The position numbers were made by a program, and so were the translations under genes. This document shows positions 19,080 to 61,347 of a DNA stretch of 64,000 nt, in pieces (the first letter of the stretch is position 1; every line of letters begins with the position of its first letter). Under the pieces are notes generated by a model that worked only from the letters and a program-made list of their open reading frames with translations, did not search any database and was not told the DNA's origin. The stretch spans positions 12,181,001 to 12,245,000 of the forward strand of contig CM049413.1 in the NCBI GenBank assembly GCA_026929865.2. The letters are read 5' to 3'. Source of the stretch: Hyperoplus lanceolatus. Lineage: Eukaryota > Chordata > Actinopteri > Uranoscopiformes > Ammodytidae.

Positions 19080-21331
19080 ATGGCGAGCCTTCTCACCAAC
19101 ATCAGCTCCTCCTCCACCACCGAACCACTCCTGCCCCTCTCGATTCCTGACCCGACTAACTGCAGCACCTGGGACCAGAAGTGGGGGGCGCCATACCTGC
19201 ATAGGTTAGCCCACCTGGATGTGCAGCTGTACCAAGACTTCTACGCTGTGTGGGTCTCACTCATGGTAAGAGATTATATACCTGTTGGCAAAAGAAGGGA
19301 TTGTGTTTTAATAATATTCATCACTGCTGAAGATAAATGTGTTATGAAAAGCTGTATCTTAAAAAGATTAATTACAGTAAGATGGATTTCTGTAATAGTA
19401 CATAAGTAACTGCTTTGAAATACAGCCACCCCGCAACGACATGCTCTCAACACAGGATGGACAAATGTATAAATGTAAAGTAAAGAACTAAACATCTCCC
19501 CAAACTGCTCTTGAGCAAGGGCCTGCATTCCTCATCATGATGTATGAAAAGTCAACCAATGTAAACGGTCCACTGTTGCAGTATGCAGAGTGGTCAGAGC
19601 ACTGACACATCATCCCTCACTGATGCAGGTGTGTAACTGTCTGATGCTGGTGGTCGGTGTAGTCCTCAACAGTCTGGCTCTCTACATCTTCTGCGGAGCC
19701 TCCAGCCACTCCTCAGCCTCTGTGGTTTACACCATTAACCTTGCTGTGGCTGACCTGCTGGTGGCACTGTCACTCCCTGCTCGCATCGCTCTGTACCACA
19801 GCGGAGGGAGCTGCGTGGCCTGCTCCTACGTCCACACCTTCAGCTACTTTGTCAACATGTACTGTAGTATACTGTTTCTGACCAGGTGGGTGGCTCACAT
19901 GAAATAACAAATACTTATGTCCTATCTACCCTTTCCTCTGAGCGACTCCTTTTTTTGTTGCTCTCAGTATCTGCATAGATCGGTACCTCGCTGTCGTCCA
20001 CGTGTCCAGCACTCTTCGTCGATGCAGGACCAGAGGAACAGCCAGGTGTGTCAGTGCCACAGTTTGGTTCATTGCAGTTGTGGTCACCTACTCTTTCCAG
20101 GTGAAGGCACAAGCACTACAAACACATCACAACACAAACAGAATCATAGTGTACCATCTCCACTTTCACAAAAGTTACAAACATTAAAGAACACTTTTCA
20201 TATACAGTACAGTGAGCTATCACAATTGTATAAACTTTGTATTTGTGGATTTTAAAGGGAAAACTTCCAAATCCAGAAAGAGTCCAGAAGTACATATAAT
20301 ATCTAAAAATCAAGTTCAGAAGATGGGATTTGATTTGTTATCTGTACACTTAGTGTGTCACTTATGCCACCTGCATTTGATTCATGTTAAGGGTACGATT
20401 GGCCGACCCATAAACTTCAAACCCTGGCTCTTAACCTTAAGACATATTTACATTTGGTGGGTTACGGTGATGTGTAACAGTGACTGGGAGGAGGTGCAGC
20501 CTGGGAGGCCCACTTACATTCCCCACCAAATGGGTCTCCATGTGCTTAGCGTTTAGTGCATTTTATGGGGGTCACAAGCAAAACAAAAGGGGTTTTAACC
20601 CCTGGGATATACTTTCGGTCTCTGTTATGTTACATTCGAATGCAGTGCATAGAAGAAAAACAGACGTTGAGGTGTTAAGGAGAAAGAGCCGATTGTTCTG
20701 TGAAATGTTGGGATTTGTCTCTCTCTCACCCCAGACCACAGCATTGGAGTTCAGCTCGTCCTGTGTGCTCCTCCCTGCCCTCTTCTACTTGACCATCCTG
20801 GAGTTCCTGCTCCCTCTGCTGGCGGTGGCGGGCTTCACCCTGCGCGTGGCCTGTTTCCTCTCCTGCAGCGTCGGCCCCACAGTGCCCCAGCAGAGCAGGG
20901 CCAGGAGGGCCCGCGCCGTCAGACTGCTGGCCACCGTCCTGCTGGTCTTCACCCTCTGCTTCACGCCGTTCCACGTCCGGCAGGTTCTTGTTTACTTCAG
21001 GGTCAAAGTAGGAGGAGAGGGGAGGGGTCTGGGGCAGGGGGCGTGGCACGTACTGGCCTATCACATCACGGTCACCCTGAGCAGCCTGAACAGCTGTCTG
21101 GACCCGGTGGTGTACTGCTTTGTGACGGACAGCTTCAGGAGGGTGTGGAGGGCGAGGAGGAGGGGAGCGAGGGAGGGGGACGGGGGAGCGGGCCTCACAA
21201 GCGGCGTGGAAGGGGAGAGGAATTCAGTGAGTAAATTCCCGGGGAGGGCACTGGCGATAGCTCACAGTGTGGCCACGCTCACCCTCACAAGCACTCCCCT
21301 CCCCGCGGCCGACATGGAACAGCCCACTTAA
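19080..21331 (+). CDS. gpr20: G protein-coupled receptor 20-like, intron-split
   Basis: Class A orphan receptor at the plasma membrane. Coding exons: 19080-19265, 19629-19885, 19968-20100, 20735-21331 (TAA). They total 1173 nt and 390 residues, open, GT-AG. The N-terminus has NIS and NCS sequons. TM1 starts in exon 2. TM2 reads YTINLAVADLLVALSLPARI, TM3 includes YFVNMYCSILFLT, and DRY is present (residues 152-154, in ICIDRYLAVVHV). TM5 holds LTILEFLLPLL, TM6 FTLCFTPFHVRQV, and TM7 LSSLNSCLDPVVYCFV (DPxxY form of NPxxY). The tail is Arg/Gly-rich. Similarity to human GPR20 is clear in TM2, TM5, TM6 and TM7, and slc45a4 lies next to it as in human. The ATG at 19080 was chosen because it follows an acceptor at 19041 and fits the usual N-terminal length. 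Human GPR20 is about 358 aa. Confidence 0.9.
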
Positions 21332-22923
21332 AGACAGCTTTATACACTCCTCCTCACCTGTGGGTGGATGGAACAGTCCAGAGAAACACCTGGAGAGAAT
21401 GACTCGCCACAAGTGACGGATAAAAAGGTGAAGAGTAGGATTCAGAGGCTGGAGAAGAACAAAAGTAATCAAGTTGAAATGTCCAAAAAATAACCTTCAA
21501 GATTGTCTTTAAAATGAACAAAAAAAAAGACTGAACTTCCAAAGCTGCATCCCTCTCCCACCGTCCATCCATTTATCTTTCATCTTTTCACCCCCTTCTC
21601 CTTATTTGGATGTTATCCTGACACTGTTGAGAACCAATACTGGTCCATAAATGGAGGGGTATTGCATAACAAACAAAAAACAAATGAAAATTTCCTTGAA
21701 ACAAAACTATTGAACGATCTATGAATAACACAGAGTTCTTCATTCTGCCAACTCACATGGATTATTATGATAGAGTATATCAACACCAACCTCAGTACAG
21801 CTGGGCGTCGGAAGCAATGATTCTAACTTCCCTCGTATTGAAGAATTGACAGCTTAATATTGCCATCATGAAATGGGTGTTGATGCATTATTATGCTGCT
21901 GAGAGATGCATTCAAATGTTTTGCATACTCCATTTAGAAAAACTGAACTGTAGTGAGGATTGTATGTTGGTGCAGCAGTGCATGGTTAGCATGTTAGAAA
22001 GTAAAAACACATTAGAATGCACTCCAATACCACAACCCCACCTACTATGGCCTCAATAATAACTTTTAACCAAAACTGAACTGTAGTGGTAGGAGTGTAT
22101 GTTGGTGCAGCAGTACCCTTGAGTTGACTGCTGAAGTACAGTGGCTCACAGGTGGTTTCCTGATGTGATGTGCTTCTAGTAAAACTTCCTGTGTGTCTTT
22201 GCACATTTTGATGATTTAAAAAAAATGTCACTGTAGCTAAAGATGCACTGTGTAACTATAAGACTACAACATCCCCCAATACCACCCTTTTGTCCCTTTC
22301 CCTTTGTTTCCTGTCTCTATTCACTGTAACCTGACCAATACATTGTATAAATTGTAGTTTAAGTAAATACTCTATTGAGTTTTGTCTCCCCATGTTTGAC
22401 CAGTATTGCTTTGTGAAGCCAAAGTGCGAAAAAAAAACATTCAGAAAACATGACGACAGCGACACACAAAAAAAGAAAACACAAGCCACTACCTCAGAAA
22501 GTAAAACAGTAAGACAGAGAGTAAAACAACACAGAAAAAGCTAGAAGCAAAGCTCTCTTCAGAAGTATAAACATGTGTAACAGTTAACAGACTTTCAAGC
22601 AGTAGTGTAAGTCTCTTTACGACTTTGTATATCCTTTCAGAAGGGTCTAAATGGAGGGTTGTCATCAGTGTCACACAGAGAACTTACATCACTGAAACAC
22701 AGACTTTAAAGTCAATTATGAAAAACAAAATGTTCCTGACATGTGAGAGGACATAGTAGGCTCATGCCTAAGCCAGATTGTCATATAGACTCGCCACTAT
22801 TGCTTGTTCTTAGCTTAGCATTTCATATTAATTTATTCTTTTTCATACAAATACGTGCTTTTATTTGAACCCTTTTCTCAGATTTTTACCTATTTGGTGA
22901 TCTTTTCAATGTCAACCTGTGTG

Positions 22924-22929
22924 AATAAA
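22924..22929 (+). terminator. Candidate gpr20 poly(A) signal
   Basis: It is the first AATAAA I can find after the gpr20 stop, about 1.6 kb downstream. Confidence 0.35.
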
Positions 22930-23830
22930 TGGAACAGTATTTGTTTTGCATTAGTACAAGTGGACAAGGTGCACCTACTTAAAATTTGTTTTATCTTTCC
23001 ATACTTTTACTTTTAATTATGGTATTCATAGAGACACCCTTACTGCTATCTCATTCGGTGTCACACTAACAGTAACACTAAAGTATAAAAGTAACGATTA
23101 CAGGGAATCATTGTGGGTAACAGAAGGCCAGAAAAAAAATCATCCCTCAGTGAGATCGACATCGATTTAAAATGTTCTAGCAGAGGATAGTGTCTCACCA
23201 CAGCATGGAACAGGTGTGTACTCACTGGTTTACTGATTTATGATGAACTGTGACAGCAAATGTAATGTAAATATTACAATTCTGAATAATTACTGATGCT
23301 AAATAGATATGTCCACAGTTCAAGCATGTATGTGCTGCTTATAGTAAGTAAAATGTGAAAAATGTGTGAACATAGTCTGATCACTACTTATTCACACAAA
23401 ATATGGCTACTTCTGCAGAAACGATACTATAAATGGCAAACCAAATCTACCAAATAACCTACAATTTTATCTTCATTTTTAACCAAATTATCTCCATATT
23501 ATTACCCTACATGGGCTATAGCTGCAGTTAACTCGACTAGTTAGTGTATAGTGTATAGAATTCACTACAAATTAAATTTTTAGTTTTCATGATGACGTAA
23601 TAGAGACAAGCGGCTCAGTGTCAATGACGGCATGAATATGAGTCATTAAAATGGATGGCCTCTTCCCTTTAATCCCTTTCAAGAGTGGCGGCAGGTCATT
23701 ACAGTTCGCTTAACGTAATGTTCTGGCCCTGTAAGTTTATACATCTGCATAAGTACATCACACACATACAAACACACACACACACTTAAAAATCAGCTGG
23801 TCCGGCTGTCACATGAGGAGTCTGGGTGGA

Positions 23831-23855
23831 CGCACGCACGCACGCACGCACACGC

Positions 23856-23891
<36 letters not shown>
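23831..23891. repeat. (CGCA)n/(CA)n compound microsatellite
   Basis: A CGCA run turns into CA; 61 bp in all. Confidence 0.95.
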
Positions 23892-23893
<2 letters not shown>

Positions 23894-24130
23894 TATGGAA
23901 AGAGAGAGGGGGGCTGTTACCCAGTGTGTGAGGACGAAATCTTACCTTCCTCTCCTCTCTCAGGGGTCTGACCACACTGCATCGTGGGAAACCGGTCGGC
24001 TGCTTTATAAATGCTGAGTTAACATGTTTTGCCCAGGAAAAGAAAAAAGAAAAAGAAGAAATGCTGAAGCAGTCATGAAACTGCAGACAAGCAGGTTACT
24101 TCAAGTCACATGAATGACGACATGTAACTA

Positions 24131-24520
24131 TTAACCTATTATGCCAAATGCACATTTCTTCATCAATAATATGGGTCCCGGTGTGAGAGACTGCCAAAGT
24201 ATGAGAAAAAACAACCTTTCCGAAAACCTGTCTTCAAAAACCAGTCAGATTTATCTCCCCATACGACATCATAAGGGGAGAAGCCCCGCCCCCTCATTAC
24301 CCACCTAACTTAGCATCAGAACTGACTGGACTTTTTGGAATGCGGGGGTTATACAGACAGGCTCTTAAACCGAGCATTTCAGACAAAGGCTGAACATAGG
24401 AGATTTAACAATGACACTGTGAAATGTTAAGGGTCTTTTGGATACTACACCATGAAAACAGTTTCTAGATCCATAATTACTATTTTGAACCAGAAAATGA
24501 GCATAATATGTGACCTTTAA
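24131..24520. mobile_element. TTAA-flanked MITE, 390 bp
   Basis: The left end TTAACCTATTATGCC and right end GCATAATATGTGACCTTTAA are imperfect inverted repeats, each ending in TTAA. The interior (around 24330-24380) matches from memory a repeat common in many fish genomes. No coding capacity. Confidence 0.6.
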
Positions 24521-27500
24521 AAGAGAATACATGAGGGTGAAGTGCAGTGTGGAACCCCTTGCAATACACTTTAATGCAAAATAATTCCAAAAAATAAATT
24601 TTAATATTGGAGAAAAAAAATTGCCTTTCATGTGTATTTAAATGAGCAGTTAGTTCCATGGTCAATGGCTTGTAAGGAGTCAAATGGAGTTTTATTGTTT
24701 TCTCACAGTAAACACACTCAAAATGCTTGTGAAAAATAGTCAATTACTCAAGTAAAACATAGTGATAGCACACTATAGAAATAGTTAAAGCTCTGCATTC
24801 AAAATATAATCCAGTAAACTTCTTGAGTCCAATAAAGACTTTCCATGTGTATTTATTGCAACTTTGATGAAAACAGACTGTGCGTTATAGTTTAGTTGTC
24901 CTACACAATAATGCCTGTGGAGCTTGTTATCACATGATTTGAGTTTCCTCTAAAATTCCTGTGAAGTGAAACACTCCGATCATTTTCATTTGGTCTGGAC
25001 ATGAGAGTTTTTGGAGTAGGTTACCCTTCGTGAGTTTATTCTCATATGATGATTAAAATAATGAAAGGAGTCATTGTTGGTTTTTACTTCTGAATAGATT
25101 TTAAAGGTGCGTTCCATACAGTGTTCATCCAGAGTCCTACATATGAAGGCTCAAGCATATTTACAGAACATAGAGATATACACAGTCTTTATATAGAAAA
25201 CAAAACTACTAACAAAAATAATCATCTTTTTATAGCAGCAAAAAAAGGAGAAACTAAAAGAGAAATGTATATTTACATATATTTTTTTTCAAATAACAAG
25301 GCATATAATATATTGTACACAGCGCATACTTGCTTTTCCCATTCTTTAAGTAATTCTTGTTGATTTAATCTATCTGAAGATCAAAGTGTATAGGCATCTC
25401 TCTCCTCCTTTATCAACACACAGTTTACTGGAGGCAGAGCCACCCACACACACACACTTTTACCAATGTAACTGTTAGGGACTTAACATAGAATTACATT
25501 CATTTCCTGGAGACTAACCCTTAACCATACCTAGTAATTGAACAGGGTGTCCTCAATCAACTGGTTTTCAGTCAAGGGTGTGTCCCTGAAAGTGACCTTA
25601 CTTACTCATACTACCCCCACAGCCTCACCACGTCGCCACATTCACTAAAAGTTCAGGACGGTGGAGCGGAACATGGCCACCACTTTAAAAGTGCAAAGGC
25701 CAAACTCTCATGTGTGGCTCTGCCTACAATTCAAACAGATACAAAAACAGAGGACAGTTTCTAGTTGAGTTAAAACACCAGAACAGTAAAGACTCCGGTA
25801 AATAAACCTCCGGTATTGCAGTAAGTGTAAACCAGGTGATTGTATAGAACAAGAACCAAAACAAACACTGAGATGAAATCTTTTTTAACATACTCATGCC
25901 TCTTGCTTTACACATGAGCAACTGTGAGACATCTGCTCATACACACATCTGTAACATCTCCCGTAACAGTAAATAGAATAGCTTTAATGTTTTTCTTTTG
26001 GAAACTAGTGTCCTTTATAGCCAGGAAAGCTAAACAAAAATAAATATCCACAGTTATTTTTCTTTCTTCGTTATGCAACAAACTTCTGTTGTATGTGTTT
26101 TTTAATTTATTATGTGCAAATGCTGTGCAATATGAGACCCTCGCCTGCAACCCTCCAGCTTGTGGACCATCAAAACAAAAAATTAATTCTGCTGAAATCC
26201 CTTCACATTCATTTACTTTTTCTTTAAAACATTTAAGTCACAAGATGGAATCAAAAAGGTAAGTAACTCAATCTCCCAGCAGGCAGTGCTGCTGTCTGAA
26301 CATTCCAGAGTCTGCGTTTAAAAGGCTATGTACTTGACATTAAGAACTGAAATAATACACCTTCCCCTGAAAAAAAAAATCAAAACACCTCCCACTGCAT
26401 TGGAACAGAAACACTCAAGTTGAACTTCAAGTATTCGCGGCCTGGTGTTTTTTCTTGCCTACGTTTTTTAACAGGGACTGGTTTGCTAGTGACGACACAC
26501 ATCTTGTCCTTTAAAACACTTCCAACATTCCGTCGTGTTTGAAAAAAGCAATGACGTGTGTGCCCTCCACAGCTTTACTCACAAATGTGCAAAAAGATTT
26601 TTCAGAAAGTCACATGCTTGTTGTAGAGTGTAGACTGACACGTGCTGAGCGCGATGCTTCAGCTTAAAGAGTACATGTTCTTGTTTTTTACACATTAAAA
26701 TTCAAACTAAAAAGAAAAATTAGAAAAATGACATCCCTGACCTAAAAGAAAAAAAGCTTGAGTGATTTGTACAGAGTCATACTTTGGTGTTCCACACATG
26801 CATATTGCTGCTTGTCGCATGCACAACTCCCACACCCAAAGTTGTTGGGTATTTTTTTTAAGCTTTATGTTTGTCCTTAAACTAAACTTTAAAAAAAAAA
26901 ACTTTAAAAAAAAAGAAAAAATAATAATGTTTTATTGCCCTAATGGATACAGACGCCGTGCAAAACATCTGTACCTCCCCGTCTCCTTGTCCCATCCCTG
27001 CAGGGTAAAACCCAGGAAGCAAAATACTCTCTCTGCTCTGGGACTAACTCAATGTACCTGAAATTACGGAAGGAATCTATGTAGTTAAAAAAAAAGAAAA
27101 AGAAAAACAGGGTTAATCGAACACCCATCCAAGTGAAAAATAACATCATCAGTGAGTGAATTTCGTTTCTAAGACCAAACAATTTTTTTTAAATAACAAT
27201 CTTTTCTAGTAAATACTTTTGATGCACACTTAAAAAAAAAAATCTCATTAGTAAATGAACACTTTCGCTCACAATTTCCATTTCCATTCCTTTCATTTTT
27301 GCATGTTTTAGCTGATTGAGCTGAAAGGAAAAGTGACCCATACTGACAGGTGCAGGGGACAAAAAAAAATTCTAGAAGAGGATTTTACCACCCAAAAAAA
27401 ACCCCTGCTCTGCCCATATCCCCTCACACAGTCCTCTTCCCATCTGATTAACTGAGAGGCTGTTATTGCAACAAAGATATCACTATAAACTCTTCAATCT

Positions 27501-28431
27501 TTCCTGTTCTTTTTCTAACTTCTTTTTTTTTAACAAAAATCCAGCATCGAAATTCCAAACAGTAATAAACGTTATCGCTCTACACTCAATATCAATCAGT
27601 ATGAATAAGATATTGGTCGAAATCTATACAACTTGCATGTATCTCCTCTGTGTTTTTGTTCATAATACCTGATTGACCTATCAGTCTCGTTGCCGAGTTT
27701 CAACATTAATAGGGTCAAAGTGAAGCTGAACTCAACAGTTTTACTTCCTCCTCTCTGCCCTGCGTGAAACAGCTGCCACTTTGCAAAGACAGTTTGTTAA
27801 ATTGGAGTGAGGGACGCTAAAAAGAGCATCAGAGGCATTTCTGAGGACACTTTGAAAGTTGTTTTGTTCAAAAGACATAACATTTTCTGTCCAACTGTTT
27901 TCTTAGAATTTAGATTTTGAAAGTCAACTATCAGTTAAGTTGCAGCTTCAAAGACGGGCAATTTGATTCAATAATTCGATTTTGGGGTTTTGCAAGGACT
28001 CTCAAATCTATCCTTATCTCCTGATGTCCCATAGCAGTATCTGACCTGCTGCCTTACTGTGGTGTCTGGAAGCTATGTCCAGCCAATGTCTTAAGACGGA
28101 CCAATCCAACAACCCCAAAATGACAACGCTTTTCTAACCCGGATACTAATTAACACTCTTACAACAATGGCTCAGCTAATGTGCAGTTAGCGACATTGTG
28201 CTAACAGCATTCCAAACAAACAAACAAACAATAGGAAATAGCAAGAAAGCAGAGAAAGAGAACAACTCCACATCTCTTACCTCTTCTGCTGTTTGGTTCT
28301 TCTCTTTTCTGCTCTCCTCTAACATGCAGCATGTAGGTGAGTCTGATTATTCAACACAAATGTGGGCCCCTTAATAAACTAGGAGAATAATATTATGGGT
28401 TTTAATGCCCTCTATACGGTGTATAGAGCAT

Positions 28432-28464
28432 AGAGCATAGATGCGTATATTGCATCTATGCTCT
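28432..28464. repeat. Perfect 13-bp stem hairpin
   Basis: AGAGCATAGATGC and GCATCTATGCTCT enclose a 7-base loop. A partial third copy of the stem sequence (TAGAGCA) precedes it. It is within the presumed slc45a4 3' UTR. Confidence 0.8.
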
Positions 28465-28830
28465 TTCTTTTTTTTCTGGAATATCACTCGATACACATCT
28501 CTCTAACTCTCAATACACCGGCGACTTTTATGCTCTTGCTCTCCTTGACAAAAGCTTTATTAAGGCTAAATTAAAGACTTCAGCACTCCTGCCATGTGGA
28601 GGAGCAAAATAACACTTGCACTCAATATTCGGGACAGAAATCCTCTTTCCACAGGAACCAGACAGCGGGCTCTTAAGTTTTCAGAAAATGCCACTTCCAA
28701 AAAAAAAGAAAAAAAGTCTTTAGAGTCATAAAGCTACTGTCGCAGGTTTCTGTTAAAAAGTCCCGCAAAGCTGAGTGTGTTATCAAGGTTTTATTTTGGT
28801 GAATCCTCTGCTGGAGACACCAAGTCAGCA

Positions 28831-28863
<33 letters not shown>
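28831..28863. repeat. (CA)n microsatellite
   Basis: 33 bp, in the presumed slc45a4 3' UTR. Confidence 0.95.
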
Positions 28864-28865
<2 letters not shown>

Positions 28866-29501
28866 TCGTCCATCAATAGATTGTGAATCGGGCTGATTTT
28901 CCACAGCGAGGAAGAACAATTTTCAGCATTTTGTGAATGATTTGCAGCTTCAAGGACTTAATGTTCATCAACAACGTTCATTATTCAGTTGTACTGTATG
29001 TGTGCAAGTCCCCTGAAGTTTCCTGTCCAGGCGGCTGTTCAGTAGCACCTTCTACAGGCCCTGAGAGACAGAGACAACCTCTCCTTTAAAAACGCTGACA
29101 CCGTGATAAATTAGTCACTTCTGGACGACCCTGGGCGGATTACTCCAATCTCCGTGAGGGCTGAAGTGGAAGGAATTTCTTTTCCCTGGTAAAGCTGAGT
29201 CAGCACTGGGACCAGAATGCTTTCTATATTAAAGGTAAGTTGGTCTGGTGTAACACTGGTCCCACAGTAGATCCAGTTGTTTTTCTTCAGCTAAGCAAAA
29301 GACATGCAGCCGAAATCAGAAAAAAAACAAGAACAGACACTCTTCTTTGTGTCTGTAAACTTCCAGCATGATGAGTACGACCGCATATCTCCCAAGCTTT
29401 TTTCTGACAGCTGTAATACAAAATAAAATAAAAATAAAAATAAAAAAAATAAAAAGTGTTGTTTCTGTGGCAACATGTCCGGCGTGGACCTAGCCAGCCA
29501 A

Positions 29502-58489
<28,988 letters not shown>

Positions 58490-59222
58490 GCACGCGATGA
58501 CCAGGTCAAAACACACACACACGAGCAAAACTCCCTCGTGCAACACACGGAAAACTGTTAAGAATAATTACTTATCAAATCTACTTCCTTGTTCATTCAA
58601 ACTTTCCCTTGGATAAATTTACTTTTACTGGCAGCGTCCTGGAAGAAACTCTTATTAGAATCTTTAAAAAGCTACGGGTTGCAAACAGTGCTAGTAACTT
58701 GCTGTTTATGAAAAGGATGATCCTCCAGTTAAGGGTGCTGAAAAAAAATTAAATTGGGTAAACTGCTCACATTAAAAAAATACTATGGACACTAAATAAA
58801 TGAATCTGGTAACGTAAAGAAAACAAATCAAACAGTTTTCCTCGAAACAAGTCACCCTAGAGATAAAAAAAAGAAAAGAAAAAAGTTGTCCTCCAAAAAA
58901 CAATGTGGCTTCACGTTCAACAAGTTGTAATTCACCTCCTCACCCTTTCACTTTCTCTCCCTCCCCAGAGTCGGATTTAAAAAAATATATATATTTAGCT
59001 TTCCAAAGGCTTGTAGAAAATCCAGAGAAATAATGAAAAGCCGTTGTTTTTTTTCACAGAAGAGTGTGCGGTACATTCCACGAGTGAGTTTCTGTATTTG
59101 TGTCCTTCTGTCGGTGTGTGTGTGTGTGTGTGTTTCAGGTGTGTGAGAAAAACTCTGTCAGCGTTATTTGGTATGTTGGTATGTCAGTGTTTACATGCCT
59201 GTTTGGGTATATGTGTGTTTGT

Positions 59223-59254
59223 GTGAGTGAGTGAGTGAGTGAGTGAGTGAGTAT

Positions 59255-59304
<50 letters not shown>
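59223..59304. repeat. (TGAG)n and (TG)n compound microsatellite
   Basis: A GAGT tetranucleotide run of about 30 bp is followed by about 46 bp of TG. Confidence 0.97.
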
Positions 59305-59308
<4 letters not shown>

Positions 59309-61189
59309 TTATGGCTTTTTTGTCATCGAGGTTGTTTTCCCCTCCTTGTTATTTACTGTCTATTACAAGAAGAAAAAATCCATATTGAAGACCATTCGGT
59401 GAGTTCCAGTGTCATTTTGTGTATTGTGGGCTGGATGGAGAGCTGGATGGCGGAGGTGGTGGGGGAGAGGTCGCGGGGGGAGGGGGGAGGAGGAGGAGGG
59501 CAGGCAGCAAAGGTTGGCGGAGCTCCTCTGAGAATCCCCATCGATTGGCTGATCAATCTGTCAATCAAGGAAGACCACAACCAGGAAGTAGCCACAAACC
59601 AAGCCGTGCCATTGGTCGGGAGGAGATGCGACCGTGGAGATGGTCGAGAAGAAGAAGAAGGGAGGAGAGGAGAGGAGAAAAAAAGAAGAAAAACATCACA
59701 GTTAGAATTAAGAAAATGTAACTTTCAAATATGTATTGTCAAGAGAAGATGGGCGGTATAAGGCAATGCTGCATTTTCCCTGCATGTCTTGCTACTTTTA
59801 AAAGGTGCAGTATGTAAGTTTGGGTGAGTCAGGGAAGTGAACATTTTTTAAGGTATATTCTCATAAATGAATATACAACCTTTCCTCACAGGAAAATTGG
59901 AACCCTTGAACATGGTTTGAAGTTAAAAAGCTACCTTAAACACAGCAGCAGGGCCCACAGTTTGGGTTTACAAACATATTCTAGTCTCTTGTTTGGTTCC
60001 AGGTTTCTCAAAATTGTTTTGTTTTCATTTAAGATGAAATTATTTATTCAATACTAAGAATTACATGTAAAGCAAATATGTTTTGTAAAGTAACTACAGG
60101 CTCTGTAACTGTACACAAACAGCCCGTTGAACTTCCATGTTGCATTGTGAAGACTTTTCACTGGAACTTATTTTTTTACCTTAAAGAAAAATACTTAGGT
60201 TTGTGGATAATCTATAGAAATCGGGTCTTTATTTATAGTAGAGAGGTGTCGCTTTTACAAATCCACGGCTGTGTGAGGTCACAAACAACTCACTCTTTTC
60301 TCTCTTGATTGTGTGATGTGCTGGAGGAAAAAAAATCTACCAAAACTATCTGCTTGACCAGAAATGTCTCAAAGTGAAAATTTGTATGTGCGTTTTTCGG
60401 GTGAACCAACCAACCCACATGTGTGAATCTGTGAGAGTGAGTTTGTTTGAGACTACTAACACTGCGATATCACAATTTAGATACCATACCGTTGCATCCT
60501 CACACTGGACAATCTTTGAAACTGAATGGGAATAATGAAAGCATGCATGTTTTATGTCCTGAAAACTTTTTCAATCTGAGCTACTGTTTCAAAACAGTGT
60601 GTGTATGCTGTGGGAAGAAATCAAAGATATGTGGAAATGGGAGAGATTGGTGAGAGAAAAACAACGAGGGGGAGAAAAACAGACTGCATGGATGTTCAAT
60701 ACCATTTCCCACAGAGTTAAATTCCAAAGTGTTTGTTTTTGTGTGCAGCGGGACACTGGATTATAAACCCATGGAGACGGCACGTTTCGTCACACCCAAC
60801 ACGCACTAATGCTTGCCACGTGAACAACAAACACGAACACACAAACACACACACACACACACACACACATAATAGTGCCTCTTACGGACGGATTGAGTAA
60901 GGAATGAGAGTGAGGGAGATGAGGAAAGGAAGGAAGGAGCAAGGGGTTTGAACAGGTGAAAGGTGGGAGGAAGAAGGGATGAGAGAATTGGGGAGGAGGA
61001 CGAAACAGAGTGAGGCAGAGGAAAAGAAGGAAAGAGAAGAGATTGACAGACACACAGTTGGAAGAGGGTGGAGGTAAAAAATGTTTGTCTCTTACTCTCT
61101 CCGGTTCCTCTCTCCTTTTCCATTTTCAGTGCTCTCACATGTCCCCATCAATATTCATGATACACTCAAGATGCTCATGAATATTTTAG

Positions 61190-61191
<2 letters not shown>

Positions 61192-61278
<87 letters not shown>

Positions 61279-61304
61279 ACACACACACACACACACATGT
61301 GCAA

Positions 61305-61346
<42 letters not shown>
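61192..61346. repeat. Compound (CA)n microsatellite, about 155 bp
   Basis: CA runs broken by a CC step and by ATGTGCAACT. Confidence 0.97.

Positions 61347-61347
<1 letters not shown>

Larger units (their letters stand above)
21332..24130 (+). other. gpr20 3' UTR and intergenic DNA
   Basis: No further coding gene. A plus-strand AATAAA lies at 22924-22929, a candidate gpr20 transcript end. A (CGCA)/(CA) tract is at 23831-23891. The remainder is AT-rich with no ORF worth calling. Confidence 0.5.
24690..29501 (-). other. slc45a4: Probable long 3' UTR of slc45a4
   Basis: About 4.8 kb downstream of the slc45a4 stop has no plausible ORF but many A/T-rich blocks. Minus-strand AATAAA hexamers (TTTATT on plus) lie at 28790-28795, 28556-28561, 26931-26936, 25035-25040 and 24691-24696. 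Mammalian SLC45A4 also has a multi-kilobase 3' UTR. The true end is unknown. Notable parts are a hairpin at 28432-28464, a CA run at 28831-28863 and an A-rich block near 29410-29455. Confidence 0.4.

Noticed and set aside
20480-20734. N-terminal 85 codons of the 283-codon open frame ending at 21331
   Set aside because: They lie in an intron; the gpr20 exon starts after the AG at 20733-20734 and joins the DRY-containing exon in frame.
59243-59761. 172-codon open frame with Gly/Arg-rich end, upstream of slc45a4
   Set aside because: It starts in a TG microsatellite and continues through a GGA-rich tract; no family match and opposite strand to the gene.
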